Source: Pezicula radicicola (lineage: Eukaryota; Ascomycota; Leotiomycetes; Helotiales; Dermateaceae). From it: a DNA stretch of 64,000 nucleotides. Within the stretch, counting starts at the first letter, position 1. The number at the start of each line of letters is the position of its first letter. This document shows positions 11,371 through 23,471 of this stretch, piece by piece. The DNA lies in contig PDUO01000001.1 in the NCBI GenBank assembly GCA_003008705.1, positions 620,001 to 684,000 on the forward strand, in the 5' to 3' direction. The notes below the pieces were generated by a model. That model ran no database searches, was not told the DNA's origin, and saw only the letters and a list, made by a program, of their open reading frames with translations. The position numbers were made by a program, and so were the translations under genes.

Positions 11371-14300
11371 CTACTCGAGCTTCAATACCTCGAACTGCTT
11401 GATAGTCTCCTCGAAGGCTAGCTTCTCCGTTTCCAGATCAGCCAACTTCTTCTTTTCGACCTCCTGAGTTTCTGGGCCAGCCTTCTCCTGGTAAGCAGGG
11501 TCGTCGAGAAGCTTCTTCTGCTTCGATAAAGCAATCTGTGTTTTGGAGAGCTTCTTGGTAGCCTTTGAAATCTCATTATCAATATCAACACGACCCTTGA
11601 CGTGTAAGAAGACAGCTGCAGACGATGAGACAGAGAATACGACGCAGCCTGCCGGTCGGGCATCGGTAGAGGAGAGAATTGAAAGGGATGTGACAGCCTT
11701 GCCCGAGAGGGATTCAATGGACTGTATTTGTGCATTGACAGTCTCGGACGCGGTGGCATTGTATGTCTGAATGAAAACTGTCATCTCGTTAGTAATTTTC
11801 CAGGTAGGGATAGACCTCAAACTTGCCCTTTGCTTCCTCCTTAATTGAGTACTCGCCAATCAATGAACGGATGCCTTTTGAGACATCAAGAACAAGTTCG
11901 TAAGCCGTTGCTGATGCAGGATCATCCTTCTCGGCTTCGTGGACTGGGTACTTGGCAAGGACGATTGAAGGCGTCTTGTCTTCTGGACGGCGAGGCAAAC
12001 GTTGCCAGAGTTCTTCCGTCAAGAAAGGCATGTATGGGTGGATAAGTGTTAAAGCACCTTCTAGTGCAGTGTACAATGTATCCTTTGCAGAGCGTTTCTC
12101 CTCCGCAGTACCGTTCAGCAGAATGGCCTTCGAGTTCTCAATATAAACATCGCATAGCTGAGTAAGGATGTACTTGTAGATAGCCAAGGTGGAATGCATG
12201 AATTCGCGGTCCTCAATAGCCTTATTGACCTCCTTTGCTGCCGTTGTCAGGTTATGAAGGATCCACTTCTCCGATAGAGACTCCTTTCCTGTAAGCTTGC
12301 TGGTCTTCTGAGGCACGAAGTCGTCGCCAAGGTTCATCAACACATACTTTGTCGCCTGCCAGATCTTATTGCAGAACTTGCGGTATCCGTGGATGACTTT
12401 GATATCGAAAGCGATATCTCCACCACCTGTAGTGTACGATACCAAGGCAAATCGAAGAGCGTCTGTTCCGCATTCGGGAATACCATCAGGGAACGCAGTC
12501 TTCTGGTACTTCTGGGCTTTCTCCACCTCGAGCGGGTTCAAATTACCAGAATGCAGCTTCTTGTGCAGATCCTCCAAAGCAATTCCCTGAATAACATCTT
12601 GAGGGTCAATGACGTTACCCAATGACTTTGACATCTTTCGGCCATCAGAATCTCGAATGAGAGAATGGCAGTAGACTTCTGTGAATGGAACTTTGCCAGT
12701 CATCTTGAGACCAAACATGATCATGCGTGCAACCCAGAAGAACAAGATGTCCCAACCTGTCTCTAACACGGAGGTAGGATATAAGTTGGCGAGATCTTGT
12801 GTCTTATTTGGCCATCCCAGAGTTGCAAAAGGCCACAATCCGGAGGAGAACCAGGTGTCAAGAACATCTTCATCTCTCTTAAGCTTGAAGTTCTTTCCTG
12901 GCAATGCTTTGTTGGCTTTGATCTGTGCCTCCTCTTGTGTACGGCCAGAAAACCACAGACTCTCATCACTCTCGCTGTTCTCTTCACCATCAATCTCGGC
13001 AAAGTACATCGGCGCTTGGTGTCCCCACCATAACTGTCTGGAAAGACACCAGTCATTGATATTGTTCATCCATCGCAGATAGCTTGCTCTTGCAGATTCT
13101 GGACGAATTACGATCTCTCCGGATTCTACAACTCGAATTGCTTCGGCTGCCATGTCTTTCATTTTCATCCACCATTGAGGCTTCAGCATTGGTTCGATGA
13201 TGTCCTTGGACTTCTCACCCAACGGAACAACCATGGGATTGTCCTTTTTGTCCACGTACAACCCAAGCTTCTTGAGGTCATCCTGAATGGTATATCGAAC
13301 ATCAAATCGTTTCTGGCCTTGATAAACGCCGGCGTTCTCATTTAACAATCCGTCATCAGTGAAGATGTTGATAAATTGAAGGTTGTGACGTTTACCAAGA
13401 TCAAAATCATTCTGATCGTGAGCAGGAGTAATTTTTACAGCTCCAGTCCCGAAATCCTTCTCGACATAGGTATCTGCGACAATTGGCATGATACGGCCGT
13501 CAATGAATGGATGGATGGCTTTCTTTCCAACAAGATGCTTGTATCGCTCGTCGTCAGGGTGCACGGCAATTCCAGTATCTCCAAGCATAGTCTCAAGACG
13601 TGTTGTTGCGACTTCGATCGTCTCGTCAGTCCCTTCAATTGGGTACTTGAAGTGAACAATGACACCAAACTCGACTTTCTTGTCATAACCAGGAACGTCC
13701 AATAGAGTCCGGCCTGTGAGCTCTTTGCTGTTAACCTCAAGATTGGATAGAGCCGTGTTGAGTCTACAGTCCCAGTTTACAAGGCGATTCGCTCTGTAAA
13801 TAGTGCCTTCCTCGTGCAGTGTCACAAATGTCTCCGTCACAGCTCTGGTGAAATTTTCATCCATGGTGAATGCTTCACGAGTCCAGTCAAAAGAACCACC
13901 CATCTTGCGAAGGACACTGTTGATCTTCTTGTGGTACTCATCCTTCCAGTCCCAAACGGTCTCAATGAACTTTTCTCTGCCCAGATCATGACGAGTCTTT
14001 TGCTCTTTCCGCCACAGGATAGTCTCAACAACGCTCTGTGTTGAAATACCAGCGTGGTCACACCCAGGGAGCCACAACGTCGTTTTACCGTGCATGCGGT
14101 TCCATCGGATTAGGAGATCTTGTAGTGCATTTGGAAGCGCATGGCCCATGTGAAGATTTCCCGTGACATTAGGCGGAGGCTCAACAATCGTGAACGCACC
14201 TTCCGGCTTAACCTTACCGTCGGCTGTGAATTCCGGTTTGAAAAACCCTTCCTTCTCCCACCAAGCATACCAAGCAGACTCCACAGCAACTGGGTTGTAT

Positions 14301-14926
14301 GCTTTGTAATGAGGATCGTCAAATGACTTGATTACTGGACCCATTGTTAAAATTTATTTTCTCTTTTTCAAAAACGTCTTCTTGTTGCACGTACTCTTCT
14401 TATCTCCAGCGGGAGTATCCTCGACGTACGGTGGCAGGGCTTCCTCCGCAGCCTTCTGCTCAGCCTTGGCCTTCTTCTCTTTGGTTTTACTGGAGGTTGT
14501 AGGTGTAGCTTTGGAAGTCTTCGCTTTCTTTTCGTCAAATTTGGCTTGCTTCTCTGCCTTCTTGCGCTCTCTCTCCACTGTCCGCAGAATGAGTCAGCAA
14601 GTTATGTATAACTTAGCCAGTCGCTACGTTCTGATCAGGAATCCTTACGTTCTTTTTCGCTCTTCACCTTCTTTTCACCAGTACTAGCATCGGTAGTTCC
14701 AACCTTGCTACCAGCATCTTGTCCAGCAGCGTGCGATCCAGTAGCTTCGGATTGTGCAGCGTCTGCAAGCGCGCTCTTCGTTTCGCTAGAAACTGGTGAT
14801 GGTTTGCCAGTGACCGGACCGGTTTGTTCCCCAACTATTGCGCATTAGTGGGCATCAATTGCAAGTGGTGAGCCAAGGGCCCCATGTTTCCTTACTTGGG
14901 TTGTACGAGGCTGCGTTGGTAGCCAT
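11371..14926 (-). CDS. VAS1: Valyl-tRNA synthetase
   Basis: Five exons on the minus strand: 14926-14896, 14834-14649, 14577-14395, 14334-11827 and 11777-11371. Phases agree throughout, giving 1,104 residues. Residues 1-133 are a basic Lys/Ala/Glu-rich eukaryotic extension. The class I signature HMGH is at about 195-198, and KMSKS at about 700-704 follows DGR. The editing domain lies between them, the anticodon-binding domain follows, and a C-terminal coiled-coil arm rich in Lys/Glu ends the protein. The last intron (11826-11778, 49 nt) fits only as a GC-AG intron: AAGG|GCAAGT donor, TACTAAC branch site and GACAG acceptor. This restores AKVFIQTY, the expected family sequence; GT donors nearby break phase or lose these residues. 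In yeast one gene supplies both cytosolic and mitochondrial enzyme through alternative starts; only one start is evident here. Confidence 0.95.
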
Positions 14927-15456
14927 TCTGAAAGTATGTGAGCTCAAAGTACTTCTGAAAGGCGTCCTGCGCACCCAGAGCGCTCTGAGAAGAATCCTCG
15001 ACGTTTTGCCGGTATTCTAGTCAATGAAGTGATTGAATATTACTTGGGTGGCAGAGGAAAGCCAGTGGAAGAAGTATGGAGCATGGGGGGGAGCACTTGT
15101 CGTGAGTCAAAGGTAAAGTAGCACCTCGAATCGCGATGAGTATGACACACTTTTTGTGCTTGATTTGGACGTGCACAATGTTCAAATTCACAAAAGGCAA
15201 AGCCTTGCTGCGAGGGGGGCCCGGTTAAACCGCGGGTGAATTGGGTCAAAGCGCGAGGCTGAGGAAAATGCACTACTACTACTAGACTACCTAGGTACCT
15301 TCGAGTACAAGGGGAATGAACAATCAATATCACAAGTACCACAAGTATCATCTCGCACGAACTTATCCATCTTTACGACGTGACTAGGGGAAGTCGGGAG
15401 TCTGGGAAGGAGAGGGGGAGGAATCCGGGCGTTCAATTTCAACAGCCTCTTCCACC
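14927..15456. promoter_or_regulatory. Divergent promoter region, VAS1 / MutL homologue
   Basis: 530 bp between divergent start codons. It contains one exact TACCTAGGTA palindrome (15288-15297) and a GC-rich patch (15200-15240). No TATA box or ACGCG element is seen. Confidence 0.45.
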
Positions 15457-18225
15457 ATGTCTATCAAGCCTCTACCTCGTACTACTATCCACCTCCTCGG
15501 CTCTGCACAAGTTCTGACGACGCCTGCTTCTCTTGTTAAGGAGCTTGTAGACAATGCTCTTGATGCGAGAGCGACATCTATCGATATACTCATCTCTTCA
15601 AATACACTAGACAAGATTGAAGTCCGGGACAATGGCCATGGAATCCCAAACGAGGACCTTGACTCCTTGGGCCGAAGAGGTCATACGAGCAAACTGAGAT
15701 CCTTTGAGGAGCTTAGGAACCTTGGTGGCCTTACTCTTGGCTTCAGAGGAGAAGCTTTGGCGAGTGCCGTCGAGTTGGGTGAAGTCTCCGTGACGACCAG
15801 GATAGAAGGAGAGCCCACTGCAACAATGATCAAGTTGAAGGCACCGGGTGGAATTGCAAGTCGAAGCCGTGCTTCGCATCCAAACGGAACAACAATCTCT
15901 GTGACCAATTTCATGGCAAGCTTGCCTGTCAGGAAGAAGAATGCCTTGAAAGATGCCACGAAAACACTAGCCAAAATCAAAGAACTTCTGAATTCATATG
16001 CCCTTGCAAGACCTTCGACCAGATTCGGTCTTAGAATCAACAAAGGGACCAGGGGAGGTTGGTCTTTTGCGCCTCGCCCGAGCGATGGGATCAGGGAGGC
16101 TGTGTCCCAAGTTATCGGAAGGGACGCGGCCCTCCAATGTATTGAGAAGTCCACAACTTTTCCCAACATGCTAGTCAAGGAGGGTGGCAAACCAATCGAG
16201 AATGAAGGAGAGTCAGAAGTTGTTACGGAAGAAAACATACCATCTGCCCTGACTCAGAGTTCTGACTACTGCGTACAAGCACTTCTCCCCAAACCAGACG
16301 CTGATCCCGCGAAGGTTGGTAAAGGCCAATATCTTTCCATCGACCATAGACCAGTCTCACATGAGAAGGGCGCGATGAAGAAGATTGTTACTATTTACAA
16401 GAAATATCTTAGGAACTCAATAAAAGCAACTTCCTCAGAGACACTCAAAAACCCCTTCCTATACTTGAGCATTACATGCCCTGTGGCCAGTTACGACGCC
16501 AACGTCGAACCCGCCAAAGATGACGTTCTTTTTGACAACGAGAGACTAATATTGGACTCAATGGAGGCATTTTTCAAAGATATCTATGGCCCCTCTGGCG
16601 AATCTAAGGCAGTCTCTACCACGCCGGCCCCCAGATCTTTCGCTGAGAAGCTGGACAATTTTGAGATCCTGCTTAACCGAGGGAGTACTAAGTCTGTGTC
16701 AAACGATGCTTCAACTTCGCCAGCGCACAACGAAACTGTGCAGTCCGTAGATGCAACTGCCTCCGGGTCAGATTCACCACCTTCAGCGAAATTGCAAGCT
16801 GCGGATGAGAATATTGCTACAGATACATCTGGAAGCCCAGTCGCTGGTAGTGCCAAGAAACGAAGATGGGATTTTGACATGTCCACAGATTACACTCAAC
16901 AGGTTGAAGGACCTGAGAGAAAAGTAGGTCACAAATCATTTTCGAAACCCAAGTTGTCAAAAAGTTCAGATAAAGAAGTGGAGGACATACCTAACGCTGG
17001 GTTGAACCCGTGGGTTATTGCCAAACTGAACGCACCAGTACAGGAGAGGATACGTACAAATCCCATACAGACCACGCGTAGCAATCATGAAGAACCAATC
17101 GTCTTTGGATCAGTACATTTACCAGTTTTGCCACGTCGTGCGGCGCATATGAGAGATTTCTCATCTCCAACGACGAATCGCTTGGCTTCTAGGAATGATC
17201 TTAGTGATAGAAGAAGTATCTCTCCGCCAATTCAGATCACCAATCCGCTACTCCAAGTCAGCCAACACCGCGGTCCTTTATCATCACTACGAGATCCCAT
17301 GGGCCCTGTGTCAGACCGTGATCCCATGTTACTTGACGAAGATGTGCGAGATCATTTCAGGCCAGTCAATGACTTTGTTTCAGCAAGACAACTTCCTCAA
17401 GAACCACTCTTGACACCACCTCCAACAGATCGGGGTGGCCTGTCGAAACGACCCAGAGGACCGAATAGGCCATTTATAAACCCTCTCAAAAACCCTCAAG
17501 TCGGGTTAATGCCGGATTCCCTGCGTCAGATGAAGTTACGAGCGGAATACCAACTTCCTCGAGAGCAGAATGATGCCAGCACTGAGCAGCAGAAACAACC
17601 TAATGCGGAGCTTGCGTGGGCTATGGATTTCGAGCAGAGGAAGGAAGATGCTACTCGGCGCCGCCGCGAAGAACTTCGGTCTTCACGAAAAGAATCAGAC
17701 AATACTATTTTAGTTGAGACCCCTCCTCGCTCCTCACCGCACAAGAACCGCTATAATGCCGCTATTGCAGTCCTTGACACTCCTCTTCAGAGCGAACCTG
17801 CGCGTCAGAAGGAATGTATGAAGACCTCTCTACCGGATGGCGACCCTCGAGCATATCTGATAAGAAGGCAAACGTCTATGGCGGCTTCAAATGGACTAAC
17901 CAAGCTGAAGCGAATGAAGACTGGCTTACTTCCTTTGGAGAACATCCCCGAATCTGAACAGATGTACAACTTGATGTACTCGGTTTCATATAATATAGAT
18001 GACATACAAAAGAGTATGGTCCTGCTAGCTGATTATGATTCCTACGCGACACGGAGTAATGAGACGAGCGGACTTGAGATGAGTACTGAAGAGGCTACCC
18101 CTATCATTACAAGAATTAAGAAGGCGATGGAAGACTGGAAGATACAAGCAGACCCTACAAACCGGTGCGAGATCCTGTATCATTTTGGCAACATGGTTAA
18201 GGGAAAATCACCAGCTTTGGCTTAA
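15457..18225 (+). CDS. MLH2: MutL-family mismatch repair protein, probably MLH2-type
   Basis: Single exon, 922 residues. The N-terminal GHKL ATPase carries all expected motifs: ELVDNALDA (29-37), DNGHG (58-62) and GFRGEAL (95-101), with a PNGTTISV segment and the LPVRKK second-domain junction after them. The opening residues (LPRTTIHLLGSAQVLTTPASLVKEL) resemble human PMS1/yeast MLH2 more than MLH1 or yeast PMS1. A long disordered middle (about 380-800) with Ser/Pro-rich sequence precedes a short C-terminal part. I do not see the DQHAxxExxxxE metal-binding endonuclease motif, as expected for MLH2. The family partner is MLH1, and MLH2 modulates meiotic gene conversion tract length in yeast. Assignment among MutL paralogues is inference. 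Confidence 0.8.
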   Translation: MSIKPLPRTTIHLLGSAQVLTTPASLVKELVDNALDARATSIDILISSNTLDKIEVRDNGHGIPNEDLDSLGRRGHTSKLRSFEELRNLGGLTLGFRGEALASAVELGEVSVTTRIEGEPTATMIKLKAPGGIASRSRASHPNGTTISVTNFMASLPVRKKNALKDATKTLAKIKELLNSYALARPSTRFGLRINKGTRGGWSFAPRPSDGIREAVSQVIGRDAALQCIEKSTTFPNMLVKEGGKPIENEGESEVVTEENIPSALTQSSDYCVQALLPKPDADPAKVGKGQYLSIDHRPVSHEKGAMKKIVTIYKKYLRNSIKATSSETLKNPFLYLSITCPVASYDANVEPAKDDVLFDNERLILDSMEAFFKDIYGPSGESKAVSTTPAPRSFAEKLDNFEILLNRGSTKSVSNDASTSPAHNETVQSVDATASGSDSPPSAKLQAADENIATDTSGSPVAGSAKKRRWDFDMSTDYTQQVEGPERKVGHKSFSKPKLSKSSDKEVEDIPNAGLNPWVIAKLNAPVQERIRTNPIQTTRSNHEEPIVFGSVHLPVLPRRAAHMRDFSSPTTNRLASRNDLSDRRSISPPIQITNPLLQVSQHRGPLSSLRDPMGPVSDRDPMLLDEDVRDHFRPVNDFVSARQLPQEPLLTPPPTDRGGLSKRPRGPNRPFINPLKNPQVGLMPDSLRQMKLRAEYQLPREQNDASTEQQKQPNAELAWAMDFEQRKEDATRRRREELRSSRKESDNTILVETPPRSSPHKNRYNAAIAVLDTPLQSEPARQKECMKTSLPDGDPRAYLIRRQTSMAASNGLTKLKRMKTGLLPLENIPESEQMYNLMYSVSYNIDDIQKSMVLLADYDSYATRSNETSGLEMSTEEATPIITRIKKAMEDWKIQADPTNRCEILYHFGNMVKGKSPALA

Positions 18226-18603
18226 GGGAAATATGTGTGATGGTGATATGTCGGATGTGTTGGCTCGTTTCCTTTCTGGCGTCTGGCTAGGTTGCTTTTG
18301 ATGATACCCATTTGCTTTCCCTGTTATCATCTCTGTTTAAGATTTTCTTTCAAATGTAGTCATTGTACCACTTCTCACTAGGAGTATCTCCCATGAGTGT
18401 ACTCAATCAGCGTCTGTCTGCTTTATTTTTGTGACTCTTCAATTGATAAGTGGGAGAAATCCATGTTTGCGCCAGCCGTACCAACTCAAATCCCGGTCTC
18501 CACTTAAAGGGCGCCGTAGTAAGTCCATCCGACCAACAATTACTTACGTTCATGACATTTCCATCAATAAATATCACGACATCACTTCCATTCTCACAAA
18601 ACC
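18226..18603 (+). other. Intergenic, promoter of the PLP enzyme gene
   Basis: 378 bp between two plus-strand genes, with 3' UTR sequence first and then the presumed promoter/5' UTR. Nothing specific is recognised. Confidence 0.45.
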
Positions 18604-20012
18604 ATGCAAAAACGAGGAACCTTTGGAGCATTATCGCCAAATATGCCTGGTCTAAGTGCTTCAGAAATTTTAGAGGATCACAACTCTCAACAAACGCATG
18701 GACTTGGTTCAAACCTCTCCCTCAGCTCCCTTGCAATCCACAGTGACGATTACCTCAATACCGGGTCAGCCGATGTAGCACCAGCACTACACCTCTCCAC
18801 CACTTTTCGATACGGCAACGATCCAGACACCTTAAAAATCACAACCGATGTAAGTTCTCACGACAGTTTTCCCCATCAAAAAAAAAAAAATTACAGTTCT
18901 CACCGCTAATTCTCAAAAAGCCAAATGATCCATATGAAGGATACGTCTATTCAAGACTAACTGCACCAAACACAACCCGATTCGAAGCAATCCTCTCAAA
19001 GATTCTAAAAGGACCAACACTAACCTACGCATCCGGACTCAGTGCCTTCCACGCCTTGCTCGTCCTCCTAAATCCAAAACGGATCTCCATAGGTGAAGGA
19101 TATCATGGTTGTCACGGGGTAATCGATATCCACACCAAACTCACAGGACTAAAGAAACTTAGTCTCGATTGTTCAGCTGAAGAATTACAACCTGGAGATA
19201 TTGTACATGTTGAGACACCACTGAATCCTTATGGGACGGCTAGAAATCTTAAAGCTTTTGCTGAGAAGGCACATAAGAGGGGTGCCTTTTTGACTGTTGA
19301 TGCTACTTTTGCTCCACCTCCTCTTCAGGATCCGTTTCTTTGGGGTGCTGATATCGTTATGCATAGTGGTACTAAGTATGTTGGTGGTCACTCGGATATG
19401 CTATGCGGTATCTTGGCTGTTAATCCAGCTAGGGAGAAGGAAGGTTGGTTTCAGACTCTTCAGAATGAGAGGTTGTTCTTGGGGAATGTGATGGGTAATA
19501 TGGAGGGTTGGCTTGGTGTTAGGAGTTTGAGGACTTTGGAAGTGAGGGTTGAGAAACAGGCTTTTAATGCTGGCAAGATTGTAGAGTGGTTGGATGCTGC
19601 TCTGCATCCCGAGAAAGAGACGTCAGTCAGCGGTAGCGCAACTCTCAGTTCGGGGAATAGCCAGATTGTGGGTCAGGTTGTAGAGAAGATTGAACATGCT
19701 AGCTTGCAGGAAGAGGATCTCAAGGATGGCTGGCTTAAGAAGCAGATGCCAAATGGATTTGGGCCTGTCTTCGCTATCTGGATGAAAGAGGAAGCTTTTG
19801 CACGTCGGTTACCCAGCAAACTAGCACTTTTCCATCACGCTACAAGTTTAGGAGGCGTTGAAAGTTTGATTGAGTGGAGGTCGATGACGGACAACACTGT
19901 TGACAAGCGTCTCCTTCGTGTAAGTATTGGCATTGAGGGATGGGAGGATCTGCGAGATGATCTACTCCAAGGCTTCAAGGCTTTGGCCGCAGAATCCACA
20001 AAGAAGTCATAG
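18604..20012 (+). CDS. Cys/Met metabolism PLP-dependent enzyme (cystathionine gamma-synthase-like)
   Basis: Two exons, 18604-18849 and 18921-20012, with a 71-nt intron (GTAAGT donor, A12 run inside, acceptor CTCAAAAAG) in phase 0, give 445 residues. Exon 2 opens PNDPYEGYVYSRLTAPNT, the family's substrate-entry segment. The conserved Asp that binds the PLP ring nitrogen is in VDATF (about residue 209), and the Schiff-base lysine is in HSGTKYVGGHSD (about residue 234). These enzymes carry out transsulfuration between cysteine and homocysteine or sulfhydrylation. Which reaction applies (gamma-synthase, gamma-lyase or beta-lyase) cannot be decided by eye. An acidic insertion (about 310-345) before the C-terminal domain is unusual compared with bacterial MetB. 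The protein is probably cytosolic. Confidence 0.9.
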
Positions 20013-20588
20013 AGGTCAAATAGAAAGCAACTGGACTAGATCCTTGATTTTCACCAAATTGTGCGGTCTCATCATCCATCCGCATGAAACTCTTCACATG
20101 GTCAGCCACAGCCACAGCCGTTGCTAATTCTCATTCCTGAGGTTAGCAATTTACGAAAGGCGGACACCATACCGTAATTAACGCCTTGTTGCATATCGTA
20201 CAAATTCTCCGAAAAAACTGGTCGAGAACTAGATGAAGGGTTCCGGAGACGTTTGGAAATTGGTAGCAACGAGGGGCTAGTACTACTCTGGAACGGTGCC
20301 GCATTGGGATTAGGGGCATCAAGTACGCATCGGGCCCCGACTCCTCTCGCCAGTCATTGTTGGGATTGTGCGGTTGGGCTTTTGTGATGCGCTTTTTTGG
20401 ATCGAACTAGTCAATAGAGCTAGCCGTTCGGTAGAAAAGAAGCGGTAGACTTGCAAAGTAAATTGATTAAAACATTGTGTTAACCCCAAAGAGCTACGTC
20501 TAAAGTGGGGTATCTATCTGAATTTCCTTAGCAAAGGATCCAAAAACACTTTTGATAATGCCAACCGAAATAACAGAAAATCCTGAGT
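20013..20588. other. Convergent intergenic region
   Basis: 576 bp between the 3' ends of the PLP enzyme (+) and ADE16/17 (-). No gene or structured RNA is recognised. Confidence 0.5.
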
Positions 20589-22533
20589 TCAGTGGTGGAA
20601 GAGTCTGATAGATTGCTCCACAAAGGTGATGCCGAGCTTCTCCGCCGTCTCGAAGACTGCAGAATCGTTTTGGCTACCACTTGGTGCAGCAATATACTTA
20701 GCGCCTGAGCGACCGGCTCTGTAGACGTTGTCGATGAAGGGAAACTATGAGGGGTTATCGATTGTTCAATATTGATTATCAGTTGGATTACTTACGAATG
20801 CATCACTCGACACGGCGACTTCGCTCAACTTGCCAAGCCACTCTTCTCTCTCCTGCTCAGTAAACGCCTGTGGCACTTCCTCAAAGAAAGACTCGTAACC
20901 CTCACGTTCTGGTCCGTCCTTTGGCAATTGGCCGCTGACAAGCAGATCAATTGCGTTGCTCTTGTCAGGGCGCTTGGTGCCCTTCTTCCACTTGATGCCG
21001 AGAACTCTTGGGTTGAAGCGCAACCACCAGTTGTCTGCCTTGTCGCCTGCAAGACGTGTGCAGTGAATACGGGACTGCTGCCCGGCACCAAGACCAATGA
21101 TCTGGCCATTGAAGGCATAGCACACAGAGTTACTTTGCGTGTACTTCAAAGAAATTGTAGCGACGGTCAAGTCTCGGAGTGCTGCTTTGGACAATGGTGC
21201 AGAGTCTTTGGGTATAATGATTGAAGTAAAAGATTTTGGTGAGATTTTGACATCGTTACGATGCTGAGTCAAGGTGATACCATAGACAGTTCTCGATTCC
21301 TGATCGGCCGGCTCATAGTCGGGGTCCATCTGAAGAACGAGGTACTTGCCACCCTTCTTCTTCTTCAAAATCTCAAGCGCTGCGTCCTCGTAACCGGCAG
21401 CAATGACACCGTCAGAGACTTCTCTGGAGATGATCTTTGCAGTTGGAACGTCAACAATATCGCTCAAGGCAATCATGTCACCAAAGCTGCTCATACGGTC
21501 AGCACCTCGAGCACGTGCATATGCTTGTGCTAAGGGAGAGTTCTCCAAACCCTCAATATCGTCGACCATATATACCTTTCGCTCATCGGCGGAGAGAGGT
21601 TCTCCGATAGCGGCGCCAGCTGGCGAAACATGCTTGAAGCTGGCAGCTGCTGGAAGTCCTAGAGCGCCTTTCAATTCCTTGACCAACGGCCATGCATTGA
21701 GAGCATCAAGGAGGTTGATGTATCCGGGTGATCCGCAGAGGACCTTGAAAGGCAGTTGTCCAGATTTGACAAATGCTGCAGCCGGCTTTTGGTGAGGGTT
21801 AGCCCCATAGCGAAGAGCCAGTTGCTGGTTTCCGTCACTAGCATATTTTTCTCGGAAAAATCCAGCGATGGCTGCATCATATCCTGCTGTGTGCTCAAAA
21901 GCCTTCAGTGCATAAAGGTTCCTGCTGCGCTCTGAAATCTCACCCTTTTCAAGCTCCTGCAAGAATTCGGGATAATCGTTTGGGTCGCTGAGAATGGTAA
22001 CTCTGGCATGGTTCTTTGCAGCAGCCCGAATAAGAGTGACACCTCCTACATCGATCTCCTCTACAGCTTCGGAGATAGTGACATTTATCTTGGAAATTGT
22101 GTCCTTGAATGGATAAAGGTTGCAGATGACATAGTCAACTTTGTCAATGTTCTGTTCGGCGAGGTCTTTTTCGTCCGAAGCAATATCGCGTGCGAGGATG
22201 CCGGCATGGACCTATGGAGGTAGGTAAGAGACTGAATGGGTGTATATATCGGGGGAACAAACTGCTGGGTGAAGTGTCTTAACACGTCCAGCCAACATCT
22301 CAGGTGCGTGAGTAATGTCGGAAACATCTCTGCGCAGAAAAGAAGTTAGCTTCTGAATAGATGCCAAGGCAGGAATAAATAACTTACCCAACAGCAAAGC
22401 CAGAATCTCTGATCATTTTGGCAGTGCCACCAGAAGCAAGGATACGCACATTGTGCTGGATCAATCCTTTGGCAAGATCGAGTAGGCCTGTCTTGTCATA
22501 GACAGAGACGATGGCAGTCTTGAATGTGGACAT
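20589..22533 (-). CDS. ADE17: Bifunctional AICAR transformylase / IMP cyclohydrolase (ATIC)
   Basis: Four exons on the minus strand: 22533-22388, 22329-22263, 22211-20796 and 20744-20589, total 594 residues, matching the usual 590-595. The N-terminal IMP cyclohydrolase domain opens [18 protein letters not shown], with [15 protein letters not shown] and [28 protein letters not shown] across the first two introns. The AICAR transformylase domain has [24 protein letters not shown], the [10 protein letters not shown] segment and the QQSRIHC motif. The 52-codon last exon holds the conserved [11 protein letters not shown] and FRLFHH-type end (SIRLFHH). It catalyses the last two steps of de novo purine synthesis in the cytosol. 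Either yeast name (ADE16 or ADE17) applies, since filamentous fungi usually have one gene. Confidence 0.97.
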
Positions 22534-23471
22534 GGTGCCGGTTGTAGGTCTCTGCTGGTTTGGGTTTATTTTAGTTTTGGGTACAGCACGAAAAAAGAAA
22601 AAGACCAGAAGGGGAAGGGGAAGGGGAATAACAGATACCTTTATATACCCCTTATGACAAACTTCAGATTCTTGCTGGTAAGTGTGTCGCCAGAGCACAC
22701 TTTCTTTTTGAAGGCGCGGGTTACATTGGCGGGGCACAAAATATCGGAGGTGGGGGTGGAACAAATACGCGCCTAGTCCATGGCGCACGCAAACTCGAGC
22801 AAACGCCAGTGAAATTTCTGCTTACTACTTACTTACTGTACCTAGACTGTCAGCCATTTCAACCATGTTACACTGTTACACCTCGGAAGTTTTTATTATT
22901 AGTGTGTTGGGTTGGACATCACAGTCTACTCATTTGCCATTCTAATTATTCTCTTCTAGAGCTAAGTGATGAGCAAACTAGGTAGGAACTCTTATCAGAT
23001 AGAGCCATAAGGCTGGCTGTATTGTATGTATGGCCTGCAGGATTTGGGTGGTAGTTTGCTTTTCGACTCTGTGACGCATCAGATGCATGTCTAAATCAGG
23101 TGGAGATAGTCCTTGTACAGTAAATAAGTAGATTTTTTCTTTCGAGTCGTCTGGTCCCCAAGACTGAAGTTTCTGGAATCCACGAGGCTGAAGGGACATT
23201 TCTCCTTCCTCTGCTTACTAATCCAACACTACTTCAACCACACCCTTATTTTCTATCGTCGCCACCATCTTCAAGCTCCTCAGAAGCCTCCAAAAAGTTC
23301 ACCACCAACGCTCGACGCGCGCGAAGTGCTCACCAACGCAATAATCTACGCCGCACCTCCCATATCGAAGCCAACACTTTACCAGCGCGCACAACTTCAG
23401 CTCAAGCGCAACTTTCCCACGATCAAAACCGCACTCCCATAAACCTTCCATCCTTAACACCTCCCGCAGAG
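22534..23471. promoter_or_regulatory. Divergent promoter region, ADE17 / U2AF small subunit
   Basis: 938 bp between divergent starts. The last 250 bp before U2AF are CA/CT-rich on the plus strand, typical of a fungal 5' UTR. A minus-strand ORF at 22978-23199 is not supported. No TGACTC Bas1/Gcn4 box is visible. Confidence 0.45.

Noticed and set aside
14339..14341. ATG at 14344 as the start of valyl-tRNA synthetase
   Set aside because: It lies inside the intron between exons 3 and 4. Using upstream exons gives the full Lys-rich N-terminus and consistent phase, and the real splice removes the ATG.
22978..23199. 73-residue minus-strand ORF in the ADE17/U2AF promoter region
   Set aside because: No family resemblance, it overlaps the U2AF 5' flank, and there is no independent promoter evidence.
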